The notes beneath the pieces were generated by a model that was given only the letters and a program-made list of their open reading frames with translations, had not been told where the DNA came from and did not search any database. Made by a program: the position numbers and the translations under genes. A DNA stretch of 6,740 nt, taken from NCBI GenBank assembly GCA_025454565.1, contig JALOOE010000128.1, forward strand, positions 1 through 6,740. The letters run 5' to 3'. The stretch is from Anaerolineae bacterium (GTDB taxonomy: Bacteria; Chloroflexota; Anaerolineae; CG2-30-64-16). The stretch's first letter is position 1, and each line of letters begins with the position of its first letter. Of this stretch, positions 1 through 5,299 are shown piece after piece.

Positions 1-1
1 C

Positions 2-757
2 AAGGCCTATTGGCGAGACATCCGTGTGCTGGAGCACCTCGAATGGACGCTGGCAACGCGCGGCCAGACCGCCGTGCTCTTCGTCGTCTCCACCGCCGTA
101 CCCACGGGCCGCCGCCCCGACGACGTGTACCGTTGGGAGTGGGAATACGGCTGGCCGGTCGGCCATCGCGCCGATAACGGTGACCTACAGGGGATTGAAT
201 CCGATTATTACTTCAACGTCCTGGAGCCATTCCATTGGGGACGACATGCGATCCGGGGCGTGTTGCTCAACCAGTTCGGCTTCGATCGCGCGCGCTGCGG
301 CCGGCGCATGCCCGAGGCGATGTCCTTCGCCGATCTGCGCATGGGCGCCGACGTTGAGTTCGGCCAGTCGATCTACGAGCCGTTCGGCATCGCCCAGGTG
401 GAGCCATTGTCGGCGGGCGCCTTGTGCGTGGTCTCGAACGTCTGCGGCTGCGTCGGCTTTGTGGCCCGCGCCGCGGGCGAGCAGCTCACGCCCAACCTGA
501 TCGTGGCGGACTACGTGGGGCTACCGCCGGGCTGGAATCTCTGGAGCGCCTGGGATGCGCTCCGCATCGACCGGGTCGCCCGAAACAACATCGAGGCGTA
601 CAACAGCCTCGCCGTTGCCCAGCAGATCGCCGAGCGGCTGCCGCGCACGCCGGAGGACGCAGCGCGCTTGATCGAGGAGGGGCAGCGGGTAGCGCGCGGG
701 ATGAGCTGGGACGTCGTCGCGCGCGATTATCTGCTGCCGGCGCTGGCGAGGTGCTGA
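2..757 (+). CDS. GT-B fold glycosyltransferase, C-terminal part (5'-truncated)
   Basis: The reading frame is open from the window edge, so the true start lies upstream; 251 residues are visible and the stop is TGA at 755-757. The strongest signal is at visible residues about 116-152: an acidic and Gly-containing approach, then YEPFGIAQVEPLSAG and a hydrophobic strand ending in SNVCGC. This contains an E-x7-E pair (E126, E134), the C-terminal-domain signature by which GT-B retaining glycosyltransferases of the GT4/GT5 (glycogen-synthase-like) type grip the nucleotide-sugar donor. No membrane segment is visible, so a cytoplasmic enzyme acting in glycan or polysaccharide synthesis is likely, but donor and acceptor cannot be read. 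The segment replaces the usual Gly after the E-x7-E strand with a Cys-rich stretch (three Cys within eleven residues). The fold assignment is good; the specific function is unknown. Confidence 0.75.
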   Translation, partial: KAYWRDIRVLEHLEWTLATRGQTAVLFVVSTAVPTGRRPDDVYRWEWEYGWPVGHRADNGDLQGIESDYYFNVLEPFHWGRHAIRGVLLNQFGFDRARCGRRMPEAMSFADLRMGADVEFGQSIYEPFGIAQVEPLSAGALCVVSNVCGCVGFVARAAGEQLTPNLIVADYVGLPPGWNLWSAWDALRIDRVARNNIEAYNSLAVAQQIAERLPRTPEDAARLIEEGQRVARGMSWDVVARDYLLPALARC

Positions 758-793
758 GCCAGCGCGATGATGAACGGGCCAGATAAGCGAATC

Positions 794-800
794 GGGGAGA
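794..800 (+). promoter_or_regulatory. Shine-Dalgarno site that decides the start of the EAD-domain gene
   Basis: GGGGAGA lies five bases before the ATG at 806. An in-frame ATG further upstream at 767 has no purine-rich site in front of it, so translation is placed at 806. Confidence 0.7.
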
Positions 801-805
801 AATCT

Positions 806-1429
806 ATGACGGATGGCGCCCTGGGACCCGGAGATCTACCGCGAGAGCAGCGCACAGATTTGCGCCTGAAGATCGTCGAGCATTTCGACGATGAAGAGTT
901 GCGCACGCTCTGTTTCGACACTGACGTTGATTATGACAACCTTCGGGGGCAGGGGAAAGAGGCCAAGGCGCGCGAGCTGATCGACTACATGCAGCGCCAG
1001 GGCCGGCTCGGCGATCTGATCGACGCTTGCCGCAAGACACGACCCCGGATCGACTGGAACTTCGATGCTGGGGCGGACGTGCCACCTGACAAGCTGCCCG
1101 AGACGCCGACGCCCCCACCGCAACCGGGATTCCTGCCCCTGGGTCGCTGGCAAATGCAGGTCTCCGACGGCACGGCGTGGATCATCGACTTCCATCCCAA
1201 CGGCGTCTTCGCTGGGCTGGGGATCGGGACCTGGTGGGGCGCGGGCGCGCAAGCCGGCGGCGGCTGGTCATTCTTCATCCCGACGCAGACGTTGCAGATG
1301 CAGGGAAGTGTGAACGGGATGCTGCCGATCATGGTTGCGATCGGGATCCAAGGTCAACAGGGCGACGCGTTCATCGGGTTCGGCAACGACGGCAAGAGCT
1401 ACGCATTCAGCAGGATCGCCGGAGCATGA
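806..1429 (+). CDS. Effector-associated (EAD7-like) domain protein with a C-terminal beta-rich domain
   Basis: This is a 207-residue protein from the ATG at 806, chosen over ATG 767 because of the ribosome site at 794-800. Residues about 15-80 are a helical domain with the pattern LRxxIVEHFDDEELRTLCF, VDYDNL, GKEAKARELIDYMQRQGRL and LIDACRKTRP. From memory this matches the small effector-associated domains (EAD7-like) that act as adaptor modules in bacterial conflict and signalling proteins. Residues 81-109 are a Pro-rich linker. Residues 110-205 alternate Trp/Gly and hydrophobic strands (GRWQMQVSDG, IIDFHPNGVF, GGGWSFF, LQMQGSVNG, GKSYAFSR) and suggest a small all-beta, lipocalin-like fold. 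This part is not a TIR, caspase, protease or NTPase domain. There is no signal peptide or membrane helix. The gene sits 22 bases before parA. Domain one is fairly secure; the role is unknown. Confidence 0.75.
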   Translation: MTDGALGPGDLPREQRTDLRLKIVEHFDDEELRTLCFDTDVDYDNLRGQGKEAKARELIDYMQRQGRLGDLIDACRKTRPRIDWNFDAGADVPPDKLPETPTPPPQPGFLPLGRWQMQVSDGTAWIIDFHPNGVFAGLGIGTWWGAGAQAGGGWSFFIPTQTLQMQGSVNGMLPIMVAIGIQGQQGDAFIGFGNDGKSYAFSRIAGA

Positions 1430-1440
1430 CCCGTTTGCCA

Positions 1441-1445
1441 GGAGG
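1441..1445 (+). promoter_or_regulatory. Shine-Dalgarno site for parA
   Basis: GGAGG lies three bases before ATG 1449 and six bases before the adjacent in-frame ATG 1452. The second spacing is the more usual one, so 1452 is preferred, although the protein would differ by only one Met. Confidence 0.65.
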
Positions 1446-1451
1446 CGCATG

Positions 1452-2201
1452 ATGCGCAAGATCGCCATCGCGCTCACCAAAGGGGGCGTCGGGAAGACCA
1501 CCACGGCCGTGAATCTGGCGGCCGGGTTGGCGCTGACGGGGCAGCGGGTGCTGCTGGTCGACGTGGATACCCAGGGCCAATCGGCCCGGTCGTTGGGCCT
1601 CCAGCCGGCTGCAGGGTTGGCCGAGCTGGCTGCGGGCGAAGCGACGCCGGAGCAAGCAATCACCCTCGCCCGCCCAAACCTGTGGCTGCTGAGCGGTGGT
1701 CGGGCGCTGGCCAATCTCAAGCGACTGATCACGCGCAAGGATTTCGGCGGCGAGCAGACGTTGGCCGAGGCGTTGGCGTCGCTGGAGGACCGTTATGACT
1801 TTGTCGTCCTCGACACGGCGCCGGGCTGGGACGCGCTCTCGGTCAACGTGCTCTTCTACGCCCAGGAAGTGCTCACGCCGGTCTCCCTGGAGGTGATGAC
1901 GCTGCAAAGCCTGCGCGACTTCGCCCAGAGCATGGCTTCGATCCAAAAATATCACCCGCAGCTTGAACTCCGTTACGTCGTTCCCACCTTCTTCGACCGC
2001 CGCGTGCGGAAGTCGGACGAGATCTTCCAGCAACTCACCAAAGTCTTTCCGGCGCAGTTGTGCGCCCCGATCCGCTACAACGTCCGCCTCTCGGAAGCGC
2101 CGGGATACGGTCAATCGATCTTCGAGTATGCGCCGGGGTCGCCGGGCGCCGAAGACTACCGCAAGCTCATCGAAAGGATCCTGGAAGATGGCCGAGCGTA
2201 A
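1452..2201 (+). CDS. ParA/Soj-family partition ATPase
   Basis: This is a 249-residue ParA-family P-loop ATPase, close to the usual 250-260. The deviant Walker A motif KGGVGKTT is at residues 10-17, with both the signature Lys (K10) and the P-loop Lys (K15). Walker A' VDVDTQGQ is at 36-43 and Walker B FVVLDTAPG at 117-125. The C-terminal IRYNVRLSEAPGYGQSIFEY stretch (207-226) is typical of the family. There is no N-terminal DNA-binding helix-turn-helix, so this is the short (type Ib or Soj-like) form. ParA proteins dimerise on ATP, coat the nucleoid and are released by a partner, moving DNA or protein cargo. No ParB follows. Instead the next gene starts inside this one (14-base overlap), which implies translational coupling and makes that small protein the likely partner. 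The cargo is unknown. Confidence 0.92.
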   Translation: MRKIAIALTKGGVGKTTTAVNLAAGLALTGQRVLLVDVDTQGQSARSLGLQPAAGLAELAAGEATPEQAITLARPNLWLLSGGRALANLKRLITRKDFGGEQTLAEALASLEDRYDFVVLDTAPGWDALSVNVLFYAQEVLTPVSLEVMTLQSLRDFAQSMASIQKYHPQLELRYVVPTFFDRRVRKSDEIFQQLTKVFPAQLCAPIRYNVRLSEAPGYGQSIFEYAPGSPGAEDYRKLIERILEDGRA

Positions 2202-2568
2202 ACACACACCCGACGTCCTGGCAGACATCCTGGGCGCAGCATCGCCCGTCGAGGCCCCAGCCGGCGCCACAGCGCCTCCTGCGCCGCGTCCTCCTGGCCC
2301 GCCTGCCGCGCCTGCAAAGCGGACGCAGCGCGCTGAACCCGGCCCGCGCTGGAAGTACCGCATCGTGTCGTTCCAGGATTATCACGGCTGGCGCCCGCGC
2401 TTCGAAAACGGCGTCGAGATCGCGGGCTGGATGCGCGGGCCGCTGCTCAACGAGTTCCTGGAGCAGGCCGGGGAAGACGGCTGGGAACTGGCGGCCGCCA
2501 GCGCCGGCGAAAGCCTCTACGGAAGCAGCGACAAGCGCCAGCTATACCTCAAGCGCGCGGAACGATAG
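2188..2568 (+). CDS. Small protein with DUF4177-like C-terminal domain, putative ParA partner
   Basis: This is a 126-residue protein starting at the ATG at 2188, inside the last codons of parA in another frame. It has three parts. Residues 1-17 are short and basic (MAERKHTPDVLADILGA) and could form an amphipathic helix. Residues 18-53 are a Pro/Ala-rich linker of low complexity. Residues 54-124 are a compact domain with a WKYRIVSF strand, GPLLNEFLEQAGEDGWELAAAS and a final RQLYLKR strand. The helix with the GWEL turn followed by a last strand resembles DUF4177-type small alpha/beta domains, but an insertion after the first strand (PRFENGVEIAGW) is unusual. Non-ParB partners of ParA often trigger ATP hydrolysis through a basic N-terminal peptide. 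The overlap with parA and this layout suggest the same here, by inference only. Confidence 0.8.
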   Translation: MAERKHTPDVLADILGAASPVEAPAGATAPPAPRPPGPPAAPAKRTQRAEPGPRWKYRIVSFQDYHGWRPRFENGVEIAGWMRGPLLNEFLEQAGEDGWELAAASAGESLYGSSDKRQLYLKRAER

Positions 2569-2610
2569 CGATCAGGCGGGAATCTGACAGGGCAGCGCGT
2601 CTCAACGACG

Positions 2611-2616
2611 AGGAGG
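2611..2616 (+). promoter_or_regulatory. Shine-Dalgarno site of the universal stress protein gene
   Basis: A perfect AGGAGG lies five bases before ATG 2622. It is the strongest ribosome site in the + strand block and fits high translation of the stress protein, independent of the coupled parA pair upstream. Confidence 0.75.
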
Positions 2617-2621
2617 GCTGT

Positions 2622-3071
2622 ATGTACAAGCGGATCGTAGTTCCACTTGACGGGTCAAAATTGGCCGAGGAAGTCCTGACGCATGTGCGTGCGTTGGCAA
2701 GCGCGCTCGGCAGCGAGATTATCCTCATGCGCGTCACAACCTACCCATCGTATGAATACCTGTTGGCCGATCCGGGCGTGGCTTCGTCGCTGCAGACGAG
2801 CCTGGAGGGCGAAGCCAGGGAATACCTGAATGGCCTCGTGGATAGCTTGCACCGCGCAGGTTTCCAGGCGCGAGCCGAGGTGGTTACGGTGGGCGGGCCG
2901 GTGGCCGATGCCATCATCGCGTTCGCACACAAGGTGGAGGCCGATCTCATCGCCATGTCGACGCATGGTCGCACGGGGCCGTCGCGCTGGTTCCTGGGCA
3001 GCGTCGCCGACCGGGTGGTGCGCGGCGCTGGCGTGCCGGTGCTGATGATCCGGCCGATCAAGCACGATTAG
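2622..3071 (+). CDS. Universal stress protein, UspA family, single domain
   Basis: This is a 149-residue cytoplasmic protein, the normal length of a single Usp domain. It opens with the family strand KRIVVPLDGS (3-12), whose Asp contacts the nucleotide. Near the C-terminus it has STHGRTGPSRWFLGSVADRVV, matching the ATP-binding type motif G-x2-G-x9-G-S/T with Ser in place of the first Gly, a common variant. The terminal strand VPVLMIRP completes the Rossmann-like fold. Such proteins bind ATP, dimerise and promote survival under starvation or oxidative stress; the target here is unknown. The gene follows the DUF4177-like gene after 53 bases and has its own strong ribosome site. It ends 35 bases before coaX, which converges on it. 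Confidence 0.93.
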   Translation: MYKRIVVPLDGSKLAEEVLTHVRALASALGSEIILMRVTTYPSYEYLLADPGVASSLQTSLEGEAREYLNGLVDSLHRAGFQARAEVVTVGGPVADAIIAFAHKVEADLIAMSTHGRTGPSRWFLGSVADRVVRGAGVPVLMIRPIKHD

Positions 3072-3106
3072 GGCAGCACACTGGCGCGTTTGAACGAGTC
3101 AACGTG
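3072..3106. other. Convergent gene junction without a recognisable terminator
   Basis: Thirty-five bases separate the stop of the universal stress gene (+) from the stop of coaX (-). A few short complementary words are present (TTGA/TCAA around a 5-base loop, AGCAC/GTGCT flanking), but no strong stem with a T-run in either direction. Termination may be Rho-dependent or lie within the opposing genes. Confidence 0.5.
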
Positions 3107-3874
3107 CTACCGGCGGTTCATCTCGTAGATGATGCGCAATCCATCCAGCGTCAGCCACGGATCGACGTGTTGGATGACCGGCGTCTCACCGGCGACCTTC
3201 TGCGCCAACCCGCCGGTGGCAATCACCTTCATTTCCTCGCCCAACTCACGGCGGAAGCGCGCAACCAGCCCCTCTACGAGTCCCACGTAGCCGAAGAAGA
3301 TGCCTGACTGCATCGCCATCGCGGTGTTCGTGCCGATAGCGCGTGACGGCGGGGCTATTTCCACGCGATAGAGCTTGGAGGCGCGCGAGAAGAGCGCCTC
3401 GGCGGCGATGCCGATGCCGGGTGCGATCGCGCCGCCCAGGTAGTCGCCTTCCGCCGTGATGGCGTCGAACGTGGTCGCCGTGCCGAAATCGACGACGCAC
3501 GCCGGCCCGCCGTACTTCACCTTCACCGCCGCGCAATCCACCACCCGGTCGGCGCCCACCTCGCGCGGGCTCTCGTAGCGGATGCGCACGCCGGTTTTCA
3601 CGCCGGCATCGACTACCAGCGGTTCCTGCCTCAAATAGCCCTCGATGACCTCTCGAAACACACCCGTCAACGCGGGAACGACGCTGGCAATCGCCACCCC
3701 GTTCACCTGCGCCGGCGCGATGCTGCGCTGGGCCATCAGTTGGATGAGCAAGATACCGTATTCGTCGGGCATCCGGTCGTGAACGGTCGCGACGCGCCAG
3801 GTGGCCGCCAGTTGTGTTCCATCATACACACCGAGCGTGATATTGGTGTTGCCGATGTCGACAGCGAGAAACAT
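3107..3874 (-). CDS. coaX: Type III pantothenate kinase
   Basis: This is a 255-residue enzyme that phosphorylates pantothenate with ATP to 4'-phosphopantothenate, the first step of CoA synthesis, in the cytoplasm. Hallmarks of the type III (CoaX) family are visible. The phosphate-loop motif DIGNTN is at 6-11. GADR at 107-110 carries the probable catalytic Asp (D109). DFGTATTFD is at 129-137, GGAIAPGIG at 147-155 and ATGG at 219-222. The length matches the family. Type III enzymes need a monovalent cation and are not inhibited by CoA, so flux control probably lies elsewhere. The start ATG at 3874 has an AGGAG site (complement of 3882-3886) seven bases away. That site falls in the 15-base gap after panD, indicating one transcript. 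It is the last gene of the pantothenate cluster. Confidence 0.96.
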   Translation of the reverse strand: MFLAVDIGNTNITLGVYDGTQLAATWRVATVHDRMPDEYGILLIQLMAQRSIAPAQVNGVAIASVVPALTGVFREVIEGYLRQEPLVVDAGVKTGVRIRYESPREVGADRVVDCAAVKVKYGGPACVVDFGTATTFDAITAEGDYLGGAIAPGIGIAAEALFSRASKLYRVEIAPPSRAIGTNTAMAMQSGIFFGYVGLVEGLVARFRRELGEEMKVIATGGLAQKVAGETPVIQHVDPWLTLDGLRIIYEMNRR

Positions 3875-3889
3875 GGGACCGCTCCTATA

Positions 3890-4276
3890 TCAACAGCACA
3901 TCTCGCCCGCCGATTCCGCATGGCGGATCTCGACGATGCGGTTCTCAGCGCCCATGATCAGCACCGTGGGCACCCAGTCGTCGGGCGGCACTCCATCAAC
4001 CTGCGCATAGGCCATGATGATCACTTTATCGCCGACCTGCACGAGCCTGGCGGCCGCACCGTTGAGCTCGATGGCGCCGCTGCCGGGCGGGCCCGCAATC
4101 GCGTAGGTCTCCAGCCGCGCGCCGTTGTCCACGTCAACAACCTGCACGCGCTCGTACGGGCGAATCCCCGAGGCAGCCAGCAGTTCGGAATCGATGGTGA
4201 TCGAGCCGACGTAGTGAACGTTGGCGGCGGTCACCGTGGCGCGATGGATTTTGGCAAACATGAACGTTCGAAGCAT
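3890..4276 (-). CDS. panD: Aspartate 1-decarboxylase (pyruvoyl-dependent), proenzyme
   Basis: This is a 128-residue proenzyme that makes beta-alanine from L-aspartate. It cleaves itself between Gly24 and Ser25 (YVGS at 22-25), turning Ser25 into the pyruvoyl group. Key residues line up with the E. coli enzyme at the same numbers: K9, H11, Y22, R54, T57, Y58 and N72, with the conserved NGAAA at 72-76. This collinearity supports the ATG at 4276 over an internal Met at residue 6. A GAGGA ribosome site (complement of 4282-4286) precedes the start by about five bases. The C-terminus ends in Met-Cys-Cys, which is not a family feature; otherwise nothing is missing. It sits 28 bases after panC and 15 before coaX. 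Outside some gamma-proteobacteria, maturation needs no helper protein, and none is seen here. Confidence 0.96.
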   Translation of the reverse strand: MLRTFMFAKIHRATVTAANVHYVGSITIDSELLAASGIRPYERVQVVDVDNGARLETYAIAGPPGSGAIELNGAAARLVQVGDKVIIMAYAQVDGVPPDDWVPTVLIMGAENRIVEIRHAESAGEMCC

Positions 4277-4304
4277 GCAATCCTCACAGAAGAGTGGCCA
4301 GGGA

Positions 4305-5147
4305 TCAGGAATCCGGGATCAGCCGGATGTTGTCGATCAATCGGGCCTTGCCGACGCGTACTGCCATCGAGAGTAGGATGCCACGGCTGGCATCGCCCAA
4401 TTCCGCCAGCGTGAACGGATCGGCGGCGCTCACGTAATCGGGGCGCGCCAGCGGCTCGGCGGCCAGGATGGCGCGCATGATTTGGCGCAGGCGCTCGCCG
4501 TCGTGCTCGCCGGACAACCAGGCATCCCGTGCCCCGCACAGGGCGCGATACAGGACAGGGGCCGCTGCCCGCTGCTCCGGCGTGAGATAGGTGTTTCGTG
4601 AAGACAGCGCCAAACCGTCTGCCTCGCGCACCGTCGGGCAGACGACGATCTCCAGCGGGAAGTTCAGGTCGGTCACCATACGCTGAATGACCACCACTTG
4701 CTGCGCATCCTTCTGTCCGAAATACGCCCGGTCGGGTTGGAAGATATTGAAAAGCTTGGCGACGACGGTCGAAACGCCTCGGAAATGCGTTGGTCGGGCC
4801 GCGCCCTCGAGGACCCTCGTCACTTCTTCGACGGTCACGTAGCTCTGGAAACCGGCAGGGTACACCTCGTCGACCGGCGGCGTCCACACCAGGTCCACGC
4901 CGGCCGCCTCGAGCAAGGCCAGATCGCGCGGCAGATCGCGGGGGTAGGCCGCCAGATCCTCGGTCGGCCCAAACTGCGTGGGATTGACGAAGATCGACGC
5001 GCCGACATGGTCATTCTCGGCGCGGGCGCGTTCGGCCAGCGCCAGATGCCCGGCATGAAGAAATCCCATCGTGGGCACAAGTCCCCAACTGCCGGGCAGC
5101 CCGCGGCGGACACGGCGAACATCGAAAATGGACTTTACAACTTGCAT
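4305..5147 (-). CDS. panC: Pantothenate synthetase (pantoate-beta-alanine ligase)
   Basis: This is a 280-residue cytoplasmic ligase that activates pantoate with ATP and joins it to beta-alanine, yielding pantothenate, AMP and pyrophosphate. It is a nucleotidyltransferase of the HIGH superfamily. Visible motifs are PTMGFLHAGHLAL (25-37, HIGH box as HAGH 31-34), SIFVNPTQF (51-59), THFRGVSTVVAKLFNIFQPDRAYFG beginning at 120, FGQKDAQQ (143-150) and SSRNTYL (182-188, KMSKS-equivalent loop). Length matches the family. The ATG at 5147 has a GAGGAG site (complement of 5156-5161) eight bases away. Only four bases beyond that site begins the heptamer repeat array, so the leader of this gene is dominated by repeats. 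It uses beta-alanine from panD directly downstream. Confidence 0.97.
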   Translation of the reverse strand: MQVVKSIFDVRRVRRGLPGSWGLVPTMGFLHAGHLALAERARAENDHVGASIFVNPTQFGPTEDLAAYPRDLPRDLALLEAAGVDLVWTPPVDEVYPAGFQSYVTVEEVTRVLEGAARPTHFRGVSTVVAKLFNIFQPDRAYFGQKDAQQVVVIQRMVTDLNFPLEIVVCPTVREADGLALSSRNTYLTPEQRAAAPVLYRALCGARDAWLSGEHDGERLRQIMRAILAAEPLARPDYVSAADPFTLAELGDASRGILLSMAVRVGKARLIDNIRLIPDS

Positions 5148-5165
5148 GAATTCAGCTCCTCAAGG

Positions 5166-5221
5166 GGTTCGAGGTTGAAGGTTCGAGGTTGAAGGTTCAA
5201 GGTTGAAGGTTCAAGGTTGAA
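5166..5221. repeat. Tandem heptamer array, eight units of GGTTSRA
   Basis: Eight consecutive 7-base units with no spacers fill 56 bases. They alternate GGTTCGA/GGTTGAA twice, then GGTTCAA/GGTTGAA twice, giving four 14-base pairs. Alternate units carry C or G at position 5, so each adjacent GGTTCAA/GGTTGAA pair is itself nearly self-complementary (TTCAA facing TTGAA). The array lies in the panE-panC gap. It recalls the short tandemly repeated heptamers described in some cyanobacteria, but the unit is different and no relationship is claimed. Confidence 0.95.
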
Positions 5222-5256
5222 GGAGCAGCGCCCTCCTTCAACCTTGAACCTTCAAC
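5202..5256. repeat. Perfect 24-bp inverted repeat with 7-base loop
   Basis: Bases 5202-5225 are the exact reverse complement of 5233-5256, with the loop CAGCGCC between. The left arm is the last part of the heptamer array plus GGAG; the right arm is CTCC plus inverted heptamers. In the panE-panC transcript this would fold into a long hairpin about 40 bases before the panC ribosome site. Neither strand has a T-run after it (only TTT on the + side), so it is not a standard intrinsic terminator. It may instead affect transcript stability or relative expression of the two halves of the operon. Confidence 0.9.
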
Positions 5257-5286
5257 TTTCACAAGCCGCGGGTAGCGATGCCGACT

Positions 5287-5299
5287 TTCAACCTGAACC
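5287..5299. repeat. Degenerate heptamer remnant overlapping the 3' end of panE
   Basis: TTCAACC followed by TGAACC is an inverted heptamer followed by one lacking a T. It covers the panE stop codon and its last codons, so the repeat sequence supplies the protein's final residues. Between it and the hairpin (5257-5286) there is unrelated sequence with no recognisable signal. Confidence 0.65.

Noticed and set aside
767..805. Upstream in-frame start for the EAD-domain gene
   Set aside because: No ribosome site precedes ATG 767, whereas GGGGAGA sits at the right distance from ATG 806; the 13 extra residues have no family support.
1407..2363. Long open frame on the - strand opposite parA (318 codons)
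   Set aside because: It lies antisense to a protein with intact Walker motifs, its product is Arg/Gly-rich with no recognisable domain, and long antisense frames are expected in GC-rich genes.
3061..3108. Bidirectional terminator between the universal stress gene and coaX
   Set aside because: The complementary words are short, interrupted and lack a T-run, so the pairing is no better than chance.
3740..4414. Open frame on the + strand opposite panD and the start of coaX (224 codons)
   Set aside because: It is a shadow of two well-supported genes; the translation has no family features.
5166..5256. CRISPR array
   Set aside because: Units are only 7 bases, adjoin without spacers and include an inverted block; no cas gene is nearby.
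5202..5260. Rho-independent terminator
   Set aside because: The stem is long and perfect, but no T-run follows in either direction, and the downstream panC-panD-coaX genes show no clear promoter of their own, so complete termination here is unlikely.
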